Positions 24,801 to 32,578 of a stretch of 64,000 nt of DNA are shown piece by piece. The stretch covers positions 5,580,001 through 5,644,000 of the forward strand of contig BTRK01000005.1 of NCBI GenBank assembly GCA_036245805.1. Direction: 5' to 3'. How positions within the stretch are numbered: the first letter of the stretch is position 1; each line of letters opens with the position of its first letter. The translations under genes and the position numbers were made by a program. Under the pieces are notes generated by a model, which did not search any database, was not told where the DNA came from, and worked only from the letters and a program-made list of their open reading frames with translations. Source of the stretch: Pristionchus mayeri. Its lineage: Eukaryota; Nematoda; Chromadorea; Rhabditida; Neodiplogasteridae.

Positions 24801-25803
24801 GAAGATCGAGAGGATTCCCCATCCACCGTATTCCCCGGATCTCTCCCCATGCGACTACCACTGCTTCCGCTCTCTCTCTGACTTCTGCAAAGGAAAGAAG
24901 TTCAAGAATCGAGATGAAGTTGTGAGGGCTTTCGTGAACTGGGCGGTCTCGAAGAAACCCGCATTCTGGAAGAGAGGAATCGAGACCCTGCCCAATCGCT
25001 GGAGGGAGGTAGTGAGAAAGAAGGGGGCATACATTGGTCACTGAGAATTGTAAAGCATTGAATAAAAAATAAAATCAAAAAATTATATGAACTTTCCGGA
25101 CACCCCAATAATTGTTGTTTTATGTGGATATTTTAACATAAAGAACGTACATTTTGATCACGCAGTGATTTTCTGTAGCACAATTTTTTTATTGTTGCGG
25201 AGAAATACAATCAACAATGTTACCACGAATCTGATAGAAGAAAAAGAAACATCCAACGTCTGTGCCATTGTAGTTGACATCCGAGATCTCTTCCGCTGCA
25301 ATGATCGTCGCCCCTCAGGGAGTGTATGGAAGGAGGATGGAGAGGGAAGGAGTGCACGTGGTGGGAGAGAAATACATACTAGGTCAGTGGACTAGGATAA
25401 TCTATACAACCGGATGTTTACCATAGCCTATTCCCAGTTTCGGGCTACCAGGGACTTTCATGTTGTACATATTCCGTATAAGCTATGCTGCTCGCGTTAC
25501 ATGTTTGATTGTTCGCTTCTTACTCAATAATGACAATCTGTCTACCTGCAACTTTAGTAGTTCACAAATGAGATGTAAGTGTGCTTCATGCGTGGTTCAA
25601 ACGGACAATTTTGGTCATTTAATCGCTCGCTAATCGACCCTTTTTGCATGCTCTCGCGCTTTCGTTAACTGTAAAATGCGAAGAGTCGCACTATTCCTCA
25701 CTTTCGCATTCGCTTTCCAGATTGCATCACGGAGAACAAGTTGATAGCCCTGCCGGGTATGAATGCATCCATCGATGACGATTCGCTACTTTCGGAGGGC
25801 TGA
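6823..25803 (+). CDS. MCPH1: Microcephalin (MCPH1)-like BRCT protein, 26 exons, 812 aa
   Basis: join(6823..6932,7432..7538,7593..7714,7866..7982,8185..8295,8532..8621,13504..13587,14036..14132,14550..14632,14972..15023,15428..15506,15702..15802,16321..16403,16635..16719,16947..17163,17336..17482,17743..17825,18037..18074,21713..21795,22144..22208,22520..22614,22941..23018,23177..23230,23719..23784,25274..25382,25721..25803). The sum is 2439 nt with every junction in phase. An extra in-frame exon 6726..6749 spliced to 6817 would add MATSLPYKVG. Residues 73-189 carry duplicated acidic motifs. The first BRCT (about 280-370) contains VVALIETR, RLRNMGA, AVTHIIW and PPAWVHE. A basic/proline-rich middle and RGRGRGG follow. 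A C-terminal BRCT pair (about 605-800) contains ARTMSTLRAVVRG and YILDCITENKL. The layout and about 800-aa length match MCPH1, a chromatin/DNA-damage and chromosome-condensation factor whose BRCT pair binds phosphopeptides (family knowledge). Most of the 19 kb is transposon-filled intron. Exon 20 (22144) uses an AAG acceptor. TopBP1-like proteins are the main alternative. Confidence 0.85.
8021..8105. mobile_element. Short MITE (85 bp), GGCACTAGGTCGGATGAGAA family
   Basis: The terminal inverted repeats GGCACTAGGTCGGATGAGAA and TTCTTATCCGACGTAGTGCC flank a short body in MCPH1 intron 4. Relatives are at 16023-16113, 42351-42441, 30258-30434 and 52764-52940, the last with a perfect 8-bp target duplication, which suggests a hAT-type parent. 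Confidence 0.75.
8826..10413. mobile_element. 1.6-kb palindromic (foldback) transposable element, carrying a SINE in its left arm
   Basis: The termini CACGGATCTCCTGTAAAAAT and its inverted partner at 10390-10413 differ by one base. The arms match across 8826-9133 plus 9384-9700 versus 9776-10413, around a roughly 75-bp loop. TTAT flanks both ends (8822-8825 and 10414-10417). The second MCPH1 copy has an uninterrupted site at about 35815-35830, so the element inserted after the duplication. It contains no transposase; it is non-autonomous. Confidence 0.88.
9134..9383 (-). mobile_element. Candidate tRNA-derived SINE inserted in the palindrome's left arm
   Basis: About 250 bp interrupts the left arm exactly between bases that are contiguous in the right arm (GAGGGTA|CAATATGC), so it is a later insertion. 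On the minus strand it holds CCGGGTTCGATTCCCGGCC (about 9333-9351), a typical tRNA T-arm/B-box for RNA polymerase III. A GGTCTATGGCGCA head lies just upstream, and it ends in a short TTTACC tandem tail (9134-9151). The A-box is not canonical, so the tRNA parent is uncertain. Confidence 0.7.
10480..13430 (+). mobile_element. Full-length RTE-type non-LTR retrotransposon (LINE)
   Basis: A perfect 12-bp target duplication TGTATATGTTAT (10468-10479 and 13431-13442) bounds 2951 bp inside MCPH1 intron 6. The 5' end carries a 7-bp CATTCTC tandem tract (10491-10527). The 3' end finishes with a TTTGA microsatellite tail (about 13416-13430) instead of poly(A), as in RTE elements. The paralogous intron at about 35880-35895 shows the unoccupied site. 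Same strand as the host gene. Confidence 0.93.
10633..13413 (+). CDS. RTE LINE polyprotein: AP endonuclease plus reverse transcriptase, 926 aa, intact
   Basis: The frame is open from upstream, but 10633 is the first ATG that places the endonuclease start (LRIGTPNCRTLK) normally within the element. Endonuclease landmarks are LQETR (Glu41), GDFN (Asp151/Asn153), a RNAIDYVM segment and TDHR (His245). The first motif has Pro where GTWN is usual. Reverse transcriptase landmarks are SPGPDKVTAEMLK, the finger motif SNYRPIALLN, EQAGFRK, motif A FIDFAKAFD (Asp580), motif B RQGVPLSP and the catalytic YADD (677-680). The C-terminus carries YGSEIWSS, MMRKMAGVTR and GRPRTRWRDEI, typical of the RTE clade. 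It copies its RNA by target-primed reverse transcription in the nucleus (family knowledge). There are no internal stops or frameshifts. Confidence 0.93.
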   Translation: MPLDALRIGTPNCRTLKKDDRIIEIEDAVSKCPFDIIALQETRRKGHTSLTLSNSQHLLVAYGIQSSHGTDFLVDKQWANSSIFHPVNPRLSYLDIPSIGLRIINAYAPTSSYPDQVFTTFLNELSTLIATSTRRVRLPGGGRGHIVVLGDFNSKIGSREAIEERFIGRHGQGERNERGQSLVDFCMEAKMFVHNTRFQKRDTRKWTWLSPNMQSRNAIDYVMTTNPKIVQNVFIVGSFDFATDHRLLMATVKITSEVKRRFHKSRPKVQLDKNKFVSGILSLTRTDVNSYERMTSAIQSIADESTTQVPSEDRFSPQTKKLFAERRRLRDQNPTPIIRMQFSVTSKALRFSIQNDIRKRHLEIVRQAVEYGYSTKKALRSSQIGQTKLFQLEREDANTKNELDTVVKNYYDDLFRRTRRPKREKFLTNDFFPPIIESEVWHAIYKLKNGKSPGPDKVTAEMLKYGSDILVKPLCSLFNKWILEETVPDTLPNSLISLIYKKGNQLDISNYRPIALLNLIYKTFTSAIDNRIEKTLSTSQPPEQAGFRKNYATTDHMFTLHELMSKSVEYNFPLYLVFIDFAKAFDSVEFSGLWSALFQQGIHSKIVNTLRQVYQKAKVFVRVGSSKVPIDVERGVRQGVPLSPHLFNSVLEGVFREMNWDDFGIRIDGRNLTHLRYADDIVLISHDPKEVSSMLRELVNASKKVGLKINQKKTVAMTNRTQVSLHIEQDSLSYVSSFVYLGVRVSFDNNLLLELNRRIGSAFNKFHDFLTNRAVAMGLKARVYRMCIEPALLYGSEIWSSTKKARTRLIVAQRSMMRKMAGVTRMDRKSNEWLANKVPIQDVRVRAMHKKWTWARRIASLDDDRWTQRIVFWTPWDKERPIGRPRTRWRDEIVERVGINWADICRRYPDKWTDGMIQQAHALKFE
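16023..16113. mobile_element. MITE of the GGATGAGAA/TTCTCATCC family, 91 bp
   Basis: GGACTCTGAGTCGGATAAGAAC and GTTCTCATTCGATATAGTGCC form degenerate inverted ends in MCPH1 intron 12. The same insertion is at 42351-42441 in the second copy, so it predates the block duplication. Confidence 0.6.
18245..19767. mobile_element. Palindromic element, about 1.5 kb, in MCPH1 intron 18
   Basis: ATATATCACGCGTCTTCTG at 18245 pairs with CAGAAGACGCGTGATATAT ending at 19767. The arms converge on a centre near 19130 (GAAAATATTTTTGTCCG with its inverse). No transposase frame was found. The paralogous intron (44374-44614) is only 240 bp and lacks it. Confidence 0.85.
19768..21458. mobile_element. Second palindromic element, about 1.7 kb, abutting the first
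   Basis: GAGTGACTATCTGAGAGAAC at 19768 pairs with GTTCTCTCAGATAGTCACTC ending at 21458. The arms run to a roughly 110-bp loop at about 20560-20665. The element is unrelated in sequence to its left neighbour and starts at the base where that one ends. It lacks a transposase and is absent from the second MCPH1 copy. Confidence 0.85.
21520..21682 (+). mobile_element. Candidate short non-autonomous Helitron, 163 bp
   Basis: It begins TCTATACCTATATATAA and ends CTAG, with A before and T after (an AT host dinucleotide) and no target duplication. A GC-rich hairpin CCGCC-GAA-GGCGG lies about 11 nt before the CTAG end. These are Helitron hallmarks. It is absent from the second MCPH1 copy. No Rep/helicase is encoded. 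Confidence 0.72.
23364..23568. mobile_element. hAT-type MITE, 205 bp, family 'CAGTGGTCGAAA'
   Basis: Inverted ends CAGTGGTCGAAAGGGTAGGTC and GACCTACTTTTCGACCACTG with a perfect 8-bp target duplication ATTATAAC (23356-23363 and 23569-23576). A second member lies at 36070-36261. Confidence 0.9.
23861..25108 (+). mobile_element. Complete mariner transposon, 1248 bp
   Basis: Terminal repeats TTGGGGTGTCCGGAAAGTTC are inverted at both ends and continue for about 26 bp with one mismatch. TA lies on each side (23859-23860, 25109-25110). It sits in MCPH1 intron 24 on the host strand. The second MCPH1 copy has no element here (46225-46443). Confidence 0.95.
24022..25044 (+). CDS. Mariner transposase, 340 aa, intact
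   Basis: The first ATG of the frame (24022) starts MDSHLYLRAVLL. The N-terminal half has the two helix-turn-helix regions of mariner transposases with the GRPPSLD linker (about residue 65). The catalytic triad is complete: Asp152 in TDEKW, Asp243 in MDNARPH and Asp278 in SPCDYH. There are 34 residues between the last two, giving the D,D34D signature. It cuts and pastes its own terminal repeats into TA sites (family knowledge). No stop or frameshift is present, so it may encode active protein; transcription would have to come from its own promoter or from the MCPH1 pre-mRNA. Confidence 0.95.
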   Translation: MDSHLYLRAVLLHYYRLGRSVKEAHSALAQSEGADAPSIPFCYKWFSRFKKGEFGLDDQPRSGRPPSLDQPLVLRTLKRKPIASVRELKKDTGTPRSTVPDILHRSGKKPKLPQVIPHDLSPEQLKNRVQVCLELLHRRSNLRWVNSIIATDEKWITYDNPVRRLQWVDEKPDEKPTPVPKKEEHGKKELLCFFFSVLGPIYWEILAPGTSINADLFSEQLEDVAIRVPSRLLNQGKILLLMDNARPHRAKMTQKKMDELKIERIPHPPYSPDLSPCDYHCFRSLSDFCKGKKFKNRDEVVRAFVNWAVSKKPAFWKRGIETLPNRWREVVRKKGAYIGH

Positions 25804-26726
25804 TAACATACATTTCCTCTTATTTACCCCCTTTTATTACTTTATTCCTTCCATTTTATGCAGAGTTGAGTATATTTTCTAGGATTATTGAGTCGATTTG
25901 ATCGGATATTTTATTGTTCTGTTCTTTAGCATTTCGTGCGTTGTAATAATCAATATCCATTTTATATGTTCTGTACCATACGAGTTGAGAGTTTTCGAAA
26001 AAAATATTGTGGCCTTCAAATTTATAAATCGGTTATGAATCGAATTTGTCTCGTCAGATTCTGAATGCACAAACGTTGCTCCAGGCGGAGATGCGGAGCT
26101 TTCTCTGTTTCGCAATATCGAGTTGGGGTTCAATGAAGTGTGCGCGCAAGCGACGATGTTTACAAGACCACTCACAAAAAAAACTTATTACTATAACCTG
26201 TTTGAAACTTATTACTATAACCTGTCAGTCACGGTGGATCAATGCTTGATTTCGTTCTATTCTCCCCTCTGCCGTTTCATACCCTCAATTGATTTCCAGT
26301 CAGGTGCGAAAAATGAAGAAAGTCAAAAAACATCCTTTGAAAACAAATCCCGCGTCTTTCACATATTTCTGCATCAGACCCCTCATATACAGCGAGCGGC
26401 CGATTAGTTGCGGGCTGGCTGTGTACAAATTGTATGGTCTCTTTATTCCGTATACTCTCTCGCCGGTCAGACAGTGCGAGAGAGTGTGCGGAATGAAGAG
26501 ACCGTGAAAATTTTGAACAACCCAGGTTGTGGGCAGTGCGTAACGTCAGTTGCTCTAGTCCAGAGCATCAAGAGTCCGTGTGAAGAATGAGATTACGGTA
26601 GAATGATCGCGATGCTGTTCTAGGTCGGATGGTAGTGTTGTCTTCCAAGAATCATGTCGAGGTGCACATAGTTCGGGGATACGGTAGCTTGAGCAGCTAA
26701 TGCTCCAACATTGTCAACATTGCATT
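25804..26726. other. MCPH1 3' flank, duplicated at 46999-47580
   Basis: No supported gene. It includes a 68-bp hairpin element (26436-26503) and a short local duplication of AAACTTATTACTATAACCTG (about 26180-26225). Sequence is broadly shared with the flank of the second MCPH1 copy, so it belongs to the duplicated block. Confidence 0.5.
26436..26503. repeat. 68-bp near-perfect hairpin element
   Basis: GGTCTCTTTATTCCG and CGGAATGAAGAGACC form the outer stem; ACTCTCTCGC and GCGAGAGAGTG form the inner stem around a 12-nt loop. It is the cleanest member of the CTCTCTCG hairpin family. Confidence 0.8.
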
Positions 26727-26776
26727 AAGAAATCGGTGACGCCTTGCTCATCTGCGTGCTGGATGTGGAACTGCAG
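26727..26776 (+). pseudogene. Guanylate kinase exon 5 fragment
   Basis: AAGAAATCGGTGA is followed, after an internal deletion, by the codons for ICVLDVELQ. Homology continues into the real gene's intron 5, but the donor GTGGGC is changed to ATGGGC. The fragment is therefore a genomic copy, not a processed one, and cannot splice there. The same fragment is in the second block at 49301-49348. Confidence 0.8.
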
Positions 26777-27554
26777 ATGGGCGAGGAGGGGATTGCCCTG
26801 AGTCTCTCAGTTTCGCAAACTTTCAAATTCTGAGACCAAGGGGGTGTTCACTTGGGTTGACTTTTCGGTGTTCATCGCGACATTGCAACCACCTTTCTCT
26901 TATTGCGAAATTCGACGAGTGGGAGGGAATTATGACGTGGCAATGAATATCAATTGGCCAACTCTAGTGTTCACTTGCTCTCTCGCAAGTAGACACCGAA
27001 AGCAATCGTATGATAACTGCTGATATTCAGTGTTTTTTTGGCAGAGGCTACTGGTAAATCGGAAAATGGTAGTGGCATAATACTTGAGTATTATGTGTAA
27101 CGGAGAATGGCCTTGCCGCATAATGATTGCTTAGGAAGTGATTGCAGCCCGTGCAATGATTCTAGCATCGTGGGATTATGTTCATGGAAATGAATAAATA
27201 TAGTCAGAGCTGCATCCCTGTTCATACATGTAGTGAAAAAATATGCGTTCGCATGATTCTTAGATGAGATTTGAGAAATTTCTCTCTGCGCACCTACCAA
27301 CTGTGAATTTCTGAGTGAGCATGGTAAATTCAGATACGAGGCACTTTCGCGTGTCACTCCCAGGTCAAGTTGCCATCAAAAATGGGACAACCAATATCTC
27401 ATGGTTATTGTTGGTCGTTTCAAAATAACTCATACAGTAAGAAGGAGAGAGTATGCTAAATGAAGAGAGAGAAAACGCGTGATTCGATCTAGATTTCGAA
27501 ATTCAGATATCCATAGTGTTTAAAGTGAAGCGACGACTCATTCTTCCATTACAG

Positions 27555-27606
27555 GTGACCCTCTCCTCGCTCTGCTCCCTCCCCAATTCCATCCCTCCTC
27601 CCTCTG
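27555..27606 (+). pseudogene. Truncated copy of the 'VTLSSLCSLPN' exon
   Basis: After TTACAG, codons read VTLSSLCSLPNSIPPP and then break off into unrelated sequence leading to the F-box gene. Intact versions end in a stop codon at 57530 and 61390. An identical truncated copy is at 50061-50112. Confidence 0.65.
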
Positions 27607-27804
27607 CTCGTGCATCTTGGACAATTGTTTTTGCACGATGCCCGCGCGTTTCTGCGTAAAAAGCGGCTGGTTGCAAGTAATGGCCGCGAAATAACAGTCA
27701 CTTTTCATTCGAAAAAAATATTGTCTTTTAGAAGCATCGTCTTGCAAATGTATTATATATTTGTTCTCTTCTATATCGCCTTATTTTGTACAAAATATTT
27801 TAGA

Positions 27805-30265
27805 ATGGGTCAGCTCGTATCACAATGTATTCGGAATGCTCAAGCGAAAGACACACTCACTCTCGCCCAATTACCATCTGATGTCATTCGAACGGTCATC
27901 AGATCAGATATATTATCCATAAATGGCATGCGCTTAGTAAGTTTAATTAGTACTGGGTTATCATGTGTAGAGGAGACCTCGTTGCTTGGAAGGATAGCAT
28001 TTTCCCTCAGGACCTTGACTATAAATAATGACAGTAACAAGGCTGCTTCTGTCTAGTTTTTGGATTAAAGACGATTTGATGATTAATATACAGTCGCGCC
28101 GGAAAGTCACCGTACACTTTTTGAATTTGTTGTATCTTTTTGCCCAGGAAATGCATCATTCTGGCACTCAGTTACGATGTACCAAATCCATCGGAGATTA
28201 TGATCATGGTATTATGGTATGACGTCATCGCATAGTTATTGCGTAGTGATGACGCAATCAAACGGCACTTTTTCAAAACGGCATTATTCTTACATAGATT
28301 TTTTCATGTTCGCCATACTTTCTATGATTGGAGATATGGCCGAGGCCTACCCAGAATAAATTTTTGAAGGTGCTGCTCGGTCGCACATTTTCTGCAGCGA
28401 AGCTGCAAAAACAGGATATGAAATTCGGAACTCTGCTTCTATAGTAGCAGAGACCCGTTCAAAGCATAAAATTGATTGCCATCATGAGTACACATGATCC
28501 TGAGAATATGAATACGATATCTCATAATTTGCCCTCAGGGCATGAAAAAATCACTTTTTTTGCATGACCATTTTTTGGACATCCATAACTTTACAGAAAA
28601 GTTTAGTAAAAATCTGATTTTTATCTGGTAATGTTCAAAATGTATTGAAGAACCGAATTCCAACTTTGTAGAGCGATTGGATATCTTTCCGACCCGCGGT
28701 GTGCGTTTTTAAGAGGTATACTAGGGTCGGGAAACACCTTGTTTACCCCTGTGGGCGAGAGAGTGCAGACGACGAGAGTGCGTAAACAGGGTGTTTTGGG
28801 ACCCTCATATACCTCCGAAAAACGCACGCCGCGGGCTGGAAAGATATCCAAACGCTCTAAAAAGTTGGAATTCAGTTCTTCAATACATTGTGAACATTAT
28901 CAAAAAAATCAGATTTTTACTATACTTTTCCGTAAAGTTATGGATGTCTAAAAAATGGTCAAGCAAAAAAGTGATTTTTTTTCATGCCCTGAGGGCAAAT
29001 TATAAGTTATCGTATTCATATTCTCAGGATCACGTGCACTCATGATGCCGATCATTTTGATGCTTTGAACGGGTCTCTAGCCACTCCAGAAGCCGAGTTC
29101 CGAATTTCAGATCCTGTTTTTGCAGCTTCGCCGCAGCAAATGTGCGACCGAGCAGCACCTTCAAAAATTTATTCTGGGTAGGTCTCGGTCATATCTCCAA
29201 TCATAGAAAGTATGGCGAACAGGAAAAAATCTATGTAAGAATAATGCCGTTTTGAAAAAGTGCAGATTGATTGCGTCATCACTACGCAATAACTATGGTA
29301 TGACGTCATACCATAATACCATGATCATATTCTCCGATGGATTTGGTACATCGTAACTGAGTGCCAGAATGATGCATTTCCTGGGCAAAAAGATACAACA
29401 AATTCAAAAAGTGTACGGTGACTTTCCGGCGCGACTGTATAAATTGAAAAATTTACTATGTGATAATATACATATTACTTTTTCTCAGATTTCCCCTCAT
29501 TGGAATGATCTCGTTTCCGAGTTGCTCATTTCTCGCATCCACCTTCCCGTCATCAGCCAACTCAGATTCGACATGAAAAAGTCTTTGGGAAATGGTTGCT
29601 ATGGTGGTCTTAATGTGGAAATCCGGGCACCAGAGAAATATCGCAAATTTTACGGATTAAAAGGCAAGAAAAACAAGAAAGTATCATCTGAAGATGCCGT
29701 CGAGGTGAGTCGTAGTCGAAAGAATGATAATTTCCCTAAGAAGTCGTTTGTATTCTCAAATAATTGATTCAGATGCGCGTTGTCGAGTGCAAAAGTGAAT
29801 ATGTGGAAAAAATGGAGGAACTCACAAAACAACTGTTGCAATGCGTCGGACGATGCTCACATATTGCGAAGTTGGAACTTATCAACTTCTTCAGAGATGA
29901 CATCAGCGCATCAGTAATTTTGCTAAAACATATGATGAGAACAGTGGACATTCACGAACTCGTGTTTACTTATTATGGACGTTTTGACAAGCAATACACG
30001 TAAGACATGCAATGGAATTGTTTTTGAAATTATGAAATTATCACACATATTCAGAAAATCAGTTCATAATCTTATTCAAGCGCAACCAGTTAATCGAGTT
30101 TTGCTGAATCTTAATGTTGTTGAACGATTCGATGCAGCTGATTTTGGTCGGGGCAAAGTCTTCTCAATATCAATCGATCATTATTTATCATTGCAAGCGT
30201 TAACGTTGTTTTCTAATATCAAGTTTACACATCATTTCGCATTTCATAACTATTCGAGGCGCTAA
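27805..30265 (+). CDS. F-box-like protein, copy 1
   Basis: join(27805..27936,29489..29704,29773..29999,30055..30265), about 261 aa, in phase throughout. Exon 1 contains LPSDVIRTVIRSD..INGMRL, continued by ISPHWNDLVSELL in exon 2. This is the short helical F-box found in large nematode families, which links a target-binding C-terminus to an SCF ubiquitin ligase (family knowledge). The remainder (LPVISQLRFDM..., KLELINFFRDD..., VFTYYGRFDK) is not recognised beyond that. The ATG at 27805 follows an acceptor-like TTTTAG; the same frame stays open further upstream. Intron 1 holds a 1.35-kb palindromic element. The last exon now ends a few codons inside a MITE (30258), with the likely original C-terminus stranded at 30435-30722, so the gene may already be damaged. 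Confidence 0.65.
28091..29437. mobile_element. Palindromic Tc1/mariner-type MITE, 1347 bp, in F-box intron 1
   Basis: CAGTCGCGCCGGAAAGTCAC starts the left arm and its exact inverse ends the right arm, with TA on both sides (28089-28090, 29438-29439). The arms are near-perfect over about 650 bp around a roughly 40-bp loop at about 28750-28790. There is no transposase. The same element sits at 50597-51943 in the second block. Confidence 0.92.
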
Positions 30266-30434
30266 GCCGGATGAGAACCCACCGGATGAGAAACAACAAT
30301 TTACCTTTCTGTAGAATGTTCACAGAAGCATTTTTGACACTTTGGGAACCTAATGTGAAGGTGCTGGAGAAGGGTACTTTTTTGGTTCTCATACAGTGGG
30401 TTCACATCTGACGGTTCTCATCCAACCCAGTGCC
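30258..30434. mobile_element. 177-bp MITE inserted in the F-box gene
   Basis: Inverted ends GGCGCTAAGCCGGATGAGAAC and GTTCTCATCCAACCCAGTGCC are flanked by TATTCGA. In the second block (52764-52940) the flanks are a perfect 8-bp duplication ATATTCGA, so the insertion predates the block duplication. It cuts the coding sequence. Confidence 0.85.
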
Positions 30435-30722
30435 ATATTCGATCATCATGCTAAATGGATGGATCTAATATTTCATTGTTCAGGTTATTCAGAGTGTGCG
30501 AGATTCATAGCAATGGCCGTATCGTTCGTCCCAGAATTTGAATTGTTGGTTGTATGGAGTCTCTTACATGCCATATCTATTGACGATATGCAAGCAGATT
30601 TGGAAAAAGTAAAATTAGAGTTGGGAGCATCCGACGAAATTATCACTACTCTCTCATTCAGCATGCCTGACCCGTTTGTTGTCAATTTTCGCTTGGTCGC
30701 ACGTCGTTGTTTCAAAAAGTGA
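30435..30722 (+). pseudogene. Stranded 3' coding segment of the F-box gene
   Basis: Directly after the MITE, the frame reads FDHHAKWMDLIFHCSGYSE and on to PDPFVVNFRLVARRCFKK and a stop at 30720-30722, almost unchanged in the second copy (52941-53228). It looks like the former C-terminus separated by the MITE. Joining the flanks without the MITE still leaves a one-base phase difference, so an additional indel or an unseen splice is needed. Confidence 0.55.
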
Positions 30723-31600
30723 TGATAACCGTTTTCATTATAATTATGAAATGTGATTCTGTGATGTTACCAATTTACAATTATTTTATCTATACGGTCA
30801 TACTGCAATCAACATTCTTTGTTAGTTGTATATATTCAGTTTGTTCTGTGTCGTTCTCATAGGCAGCAATAATTTCTGGATTACCGAACTCCAACCATGG
30901 ATAACTTCATTGTTAGCTAGTCGATCGTTCTCTACACAAACACGAGACAAATATCACAATGCACACAAATCGGGTGGAAACCGTGCTACGGGACAGAGCG
31001 CACATTCCCTGCGCATTTGTGCAATTTGCCGCTTACTTTCTGCGGCGATGCGGACTAAAGAGCATCGCTGCTCGCACAGAAGCCCTTACTTTGTGTAGCA
31101 GCAGTCTGCTGAGTCACAAAAAGTAGTCTGAAAATAGTACGCATTCGTGAATGTGTGCCTATTTTTAAATCAATTTTCAAATAAAGACGGTTCATGATAA
31201 TCAATAAAAGTACAAATAGCCGGGCATACTTTAGCTACCGTAGTTAGAATGGAGAAAGATCAATGATGCAGTCAGATTTGCAAATTTGGGATCAATATCC
31301 CTCACAGGGTGTTGCAAGCATACCCAGGATACTGTAGTTTGGGTTACGATAACATATTTAAATGCGCATGCGAAGTAGAGGTAGAAATTAAAAAGAAATT
31401 TTTTATTTAACTCGTAATATAAAGTTGTCGATAACCGTAAAGTACTGTAGTTATGGTGGTACTGTAGGTAGGATACGGTAAGTTAATGCAATATCATCCA
31501 CCATTACCGGGCAAGTATGGGCTTTGTGTGCATCCCTTGGTGTACCTACAGAATTGTCAGATTGCGGTATTTCAGGTTACGGTAGCCGATAAATACAAGA
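30723..31600. other. Intergenic sequence with TACTGTAG-type motifs
   Basis: No supported gene. The sequence is shared with 53229-53998 of the second block but is clearly more diverged than the F-box core. It is rich in TACTGTAG, TACCGTA and TTACGGTA motifs. Confidence 0.5.
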
Positions 31601-32144
31601 CATAGGTGTCCAGAAATGGCGGCGAGGGGGGTGCTGCGCACCGCCTCACATGTGAGGCGGTGCGCAAGGCATGTACACAGCATTCAATTATTGTAAAGTA
31701 TCCTAGCATATATCTCATTACTGTAGAATCATTTTATGATCGATTTTGGATTTTTAGAAAAACGTTTGAAATTTTTAGAAAAATGTTTGACCCAAGAACC
31801 GGGTTACTGTAATGTCTTGAGTACTGTACACTCGATTGGGCACGGTGCCAGGGCTTTTTAAAAATAAAGTTAGTGTGCGATAATCGTGGGTTACGGTAGT
31901 GGTATACGGTAACGGGAGGTACTGTGGAGTCGATTCGGTACGGTACTTTAATTTTTTTGAAAATAAAGTCAGTTCGCGATATTAGCGGGTTACGGTAGTG
32001 ATATACGGTATCTACTGGTGCTGTACTATCGATTGGGTGCGGTACTTAGTCTTGACCCACCATGACTTACAAATCGATTTTTCCATGACCCCCACATGCC
32101 TCACATGTGAGGCGGTGCGCACGCCGCCGGCGTGGACACCTATG
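31601..32144. mobile_element. hAT-type non-autonomous element, 544 bp
   Basis: Inverted ends CATAGGTGTCCA and TGGACACCTATG with a perfect 8-bp target duplication ATACAAGA (31593-31600, 32145-32152). The second block has the unoccupied site at about 53998-54008. Subterminal palindromes CCTCACATGTGAGG lie near both ends, and the body repeats GTTACGGTAGTGGTATACGG-like units. Confidence 0.95.
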
Positions 32145-32578
32145 ATACAAGAGGTTCCACTGTGGAAGGAGTAGGTTATGGTATCTTGTATTTTTACAAT
32201 GTTGTTCTCCCACTGATAAAACAACCATGAGCCATGAGTATTTGATTTGTTCTAAGGGTTAAACATGCCTACCATCCGTTGCTTTTTAAATGCAACTCTG
32301 ACCGTCAACTACAATTGCGTTCGAGCTGATGGATATGTCAGGGGTTCTATTCCTCTCACCCATCCCTGTCTTTAGTTAGCCTTTGTCGGAGATACTAACA
32401 TGAAAGGCAAGGTGGAAAATTCACTGAGAAAAAAGCCCAGGTATTCCGCCTACTTCCATTACTTCTACTATCATTAGACCTCTCATGCATCAACGAAAAA
32501 AAAACGAAACTGCTAGAAAAAACCATTTATTCAATACAAGAACAATCACCGAACTAGAACCTTTGAATCGATTCAATC

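Noticed and set aside
26776..26833. Open frame continuing guanylate kinase exon 5 into MGEEGIALSLSVSQTFKF
   Set aside because: This is intron 5 sequence of the parent gene read through after the donor changed from GT to AT; there is no sign it is a new coding exon.
28739..29045. Open frames within the palindromes at 28.1-29.4 kb and 50.6-51.9 kb
   Set aside because: They exist on both strands as mirror images of the arms, have no domain and are unchanged only because the palindrome is near-perfect.
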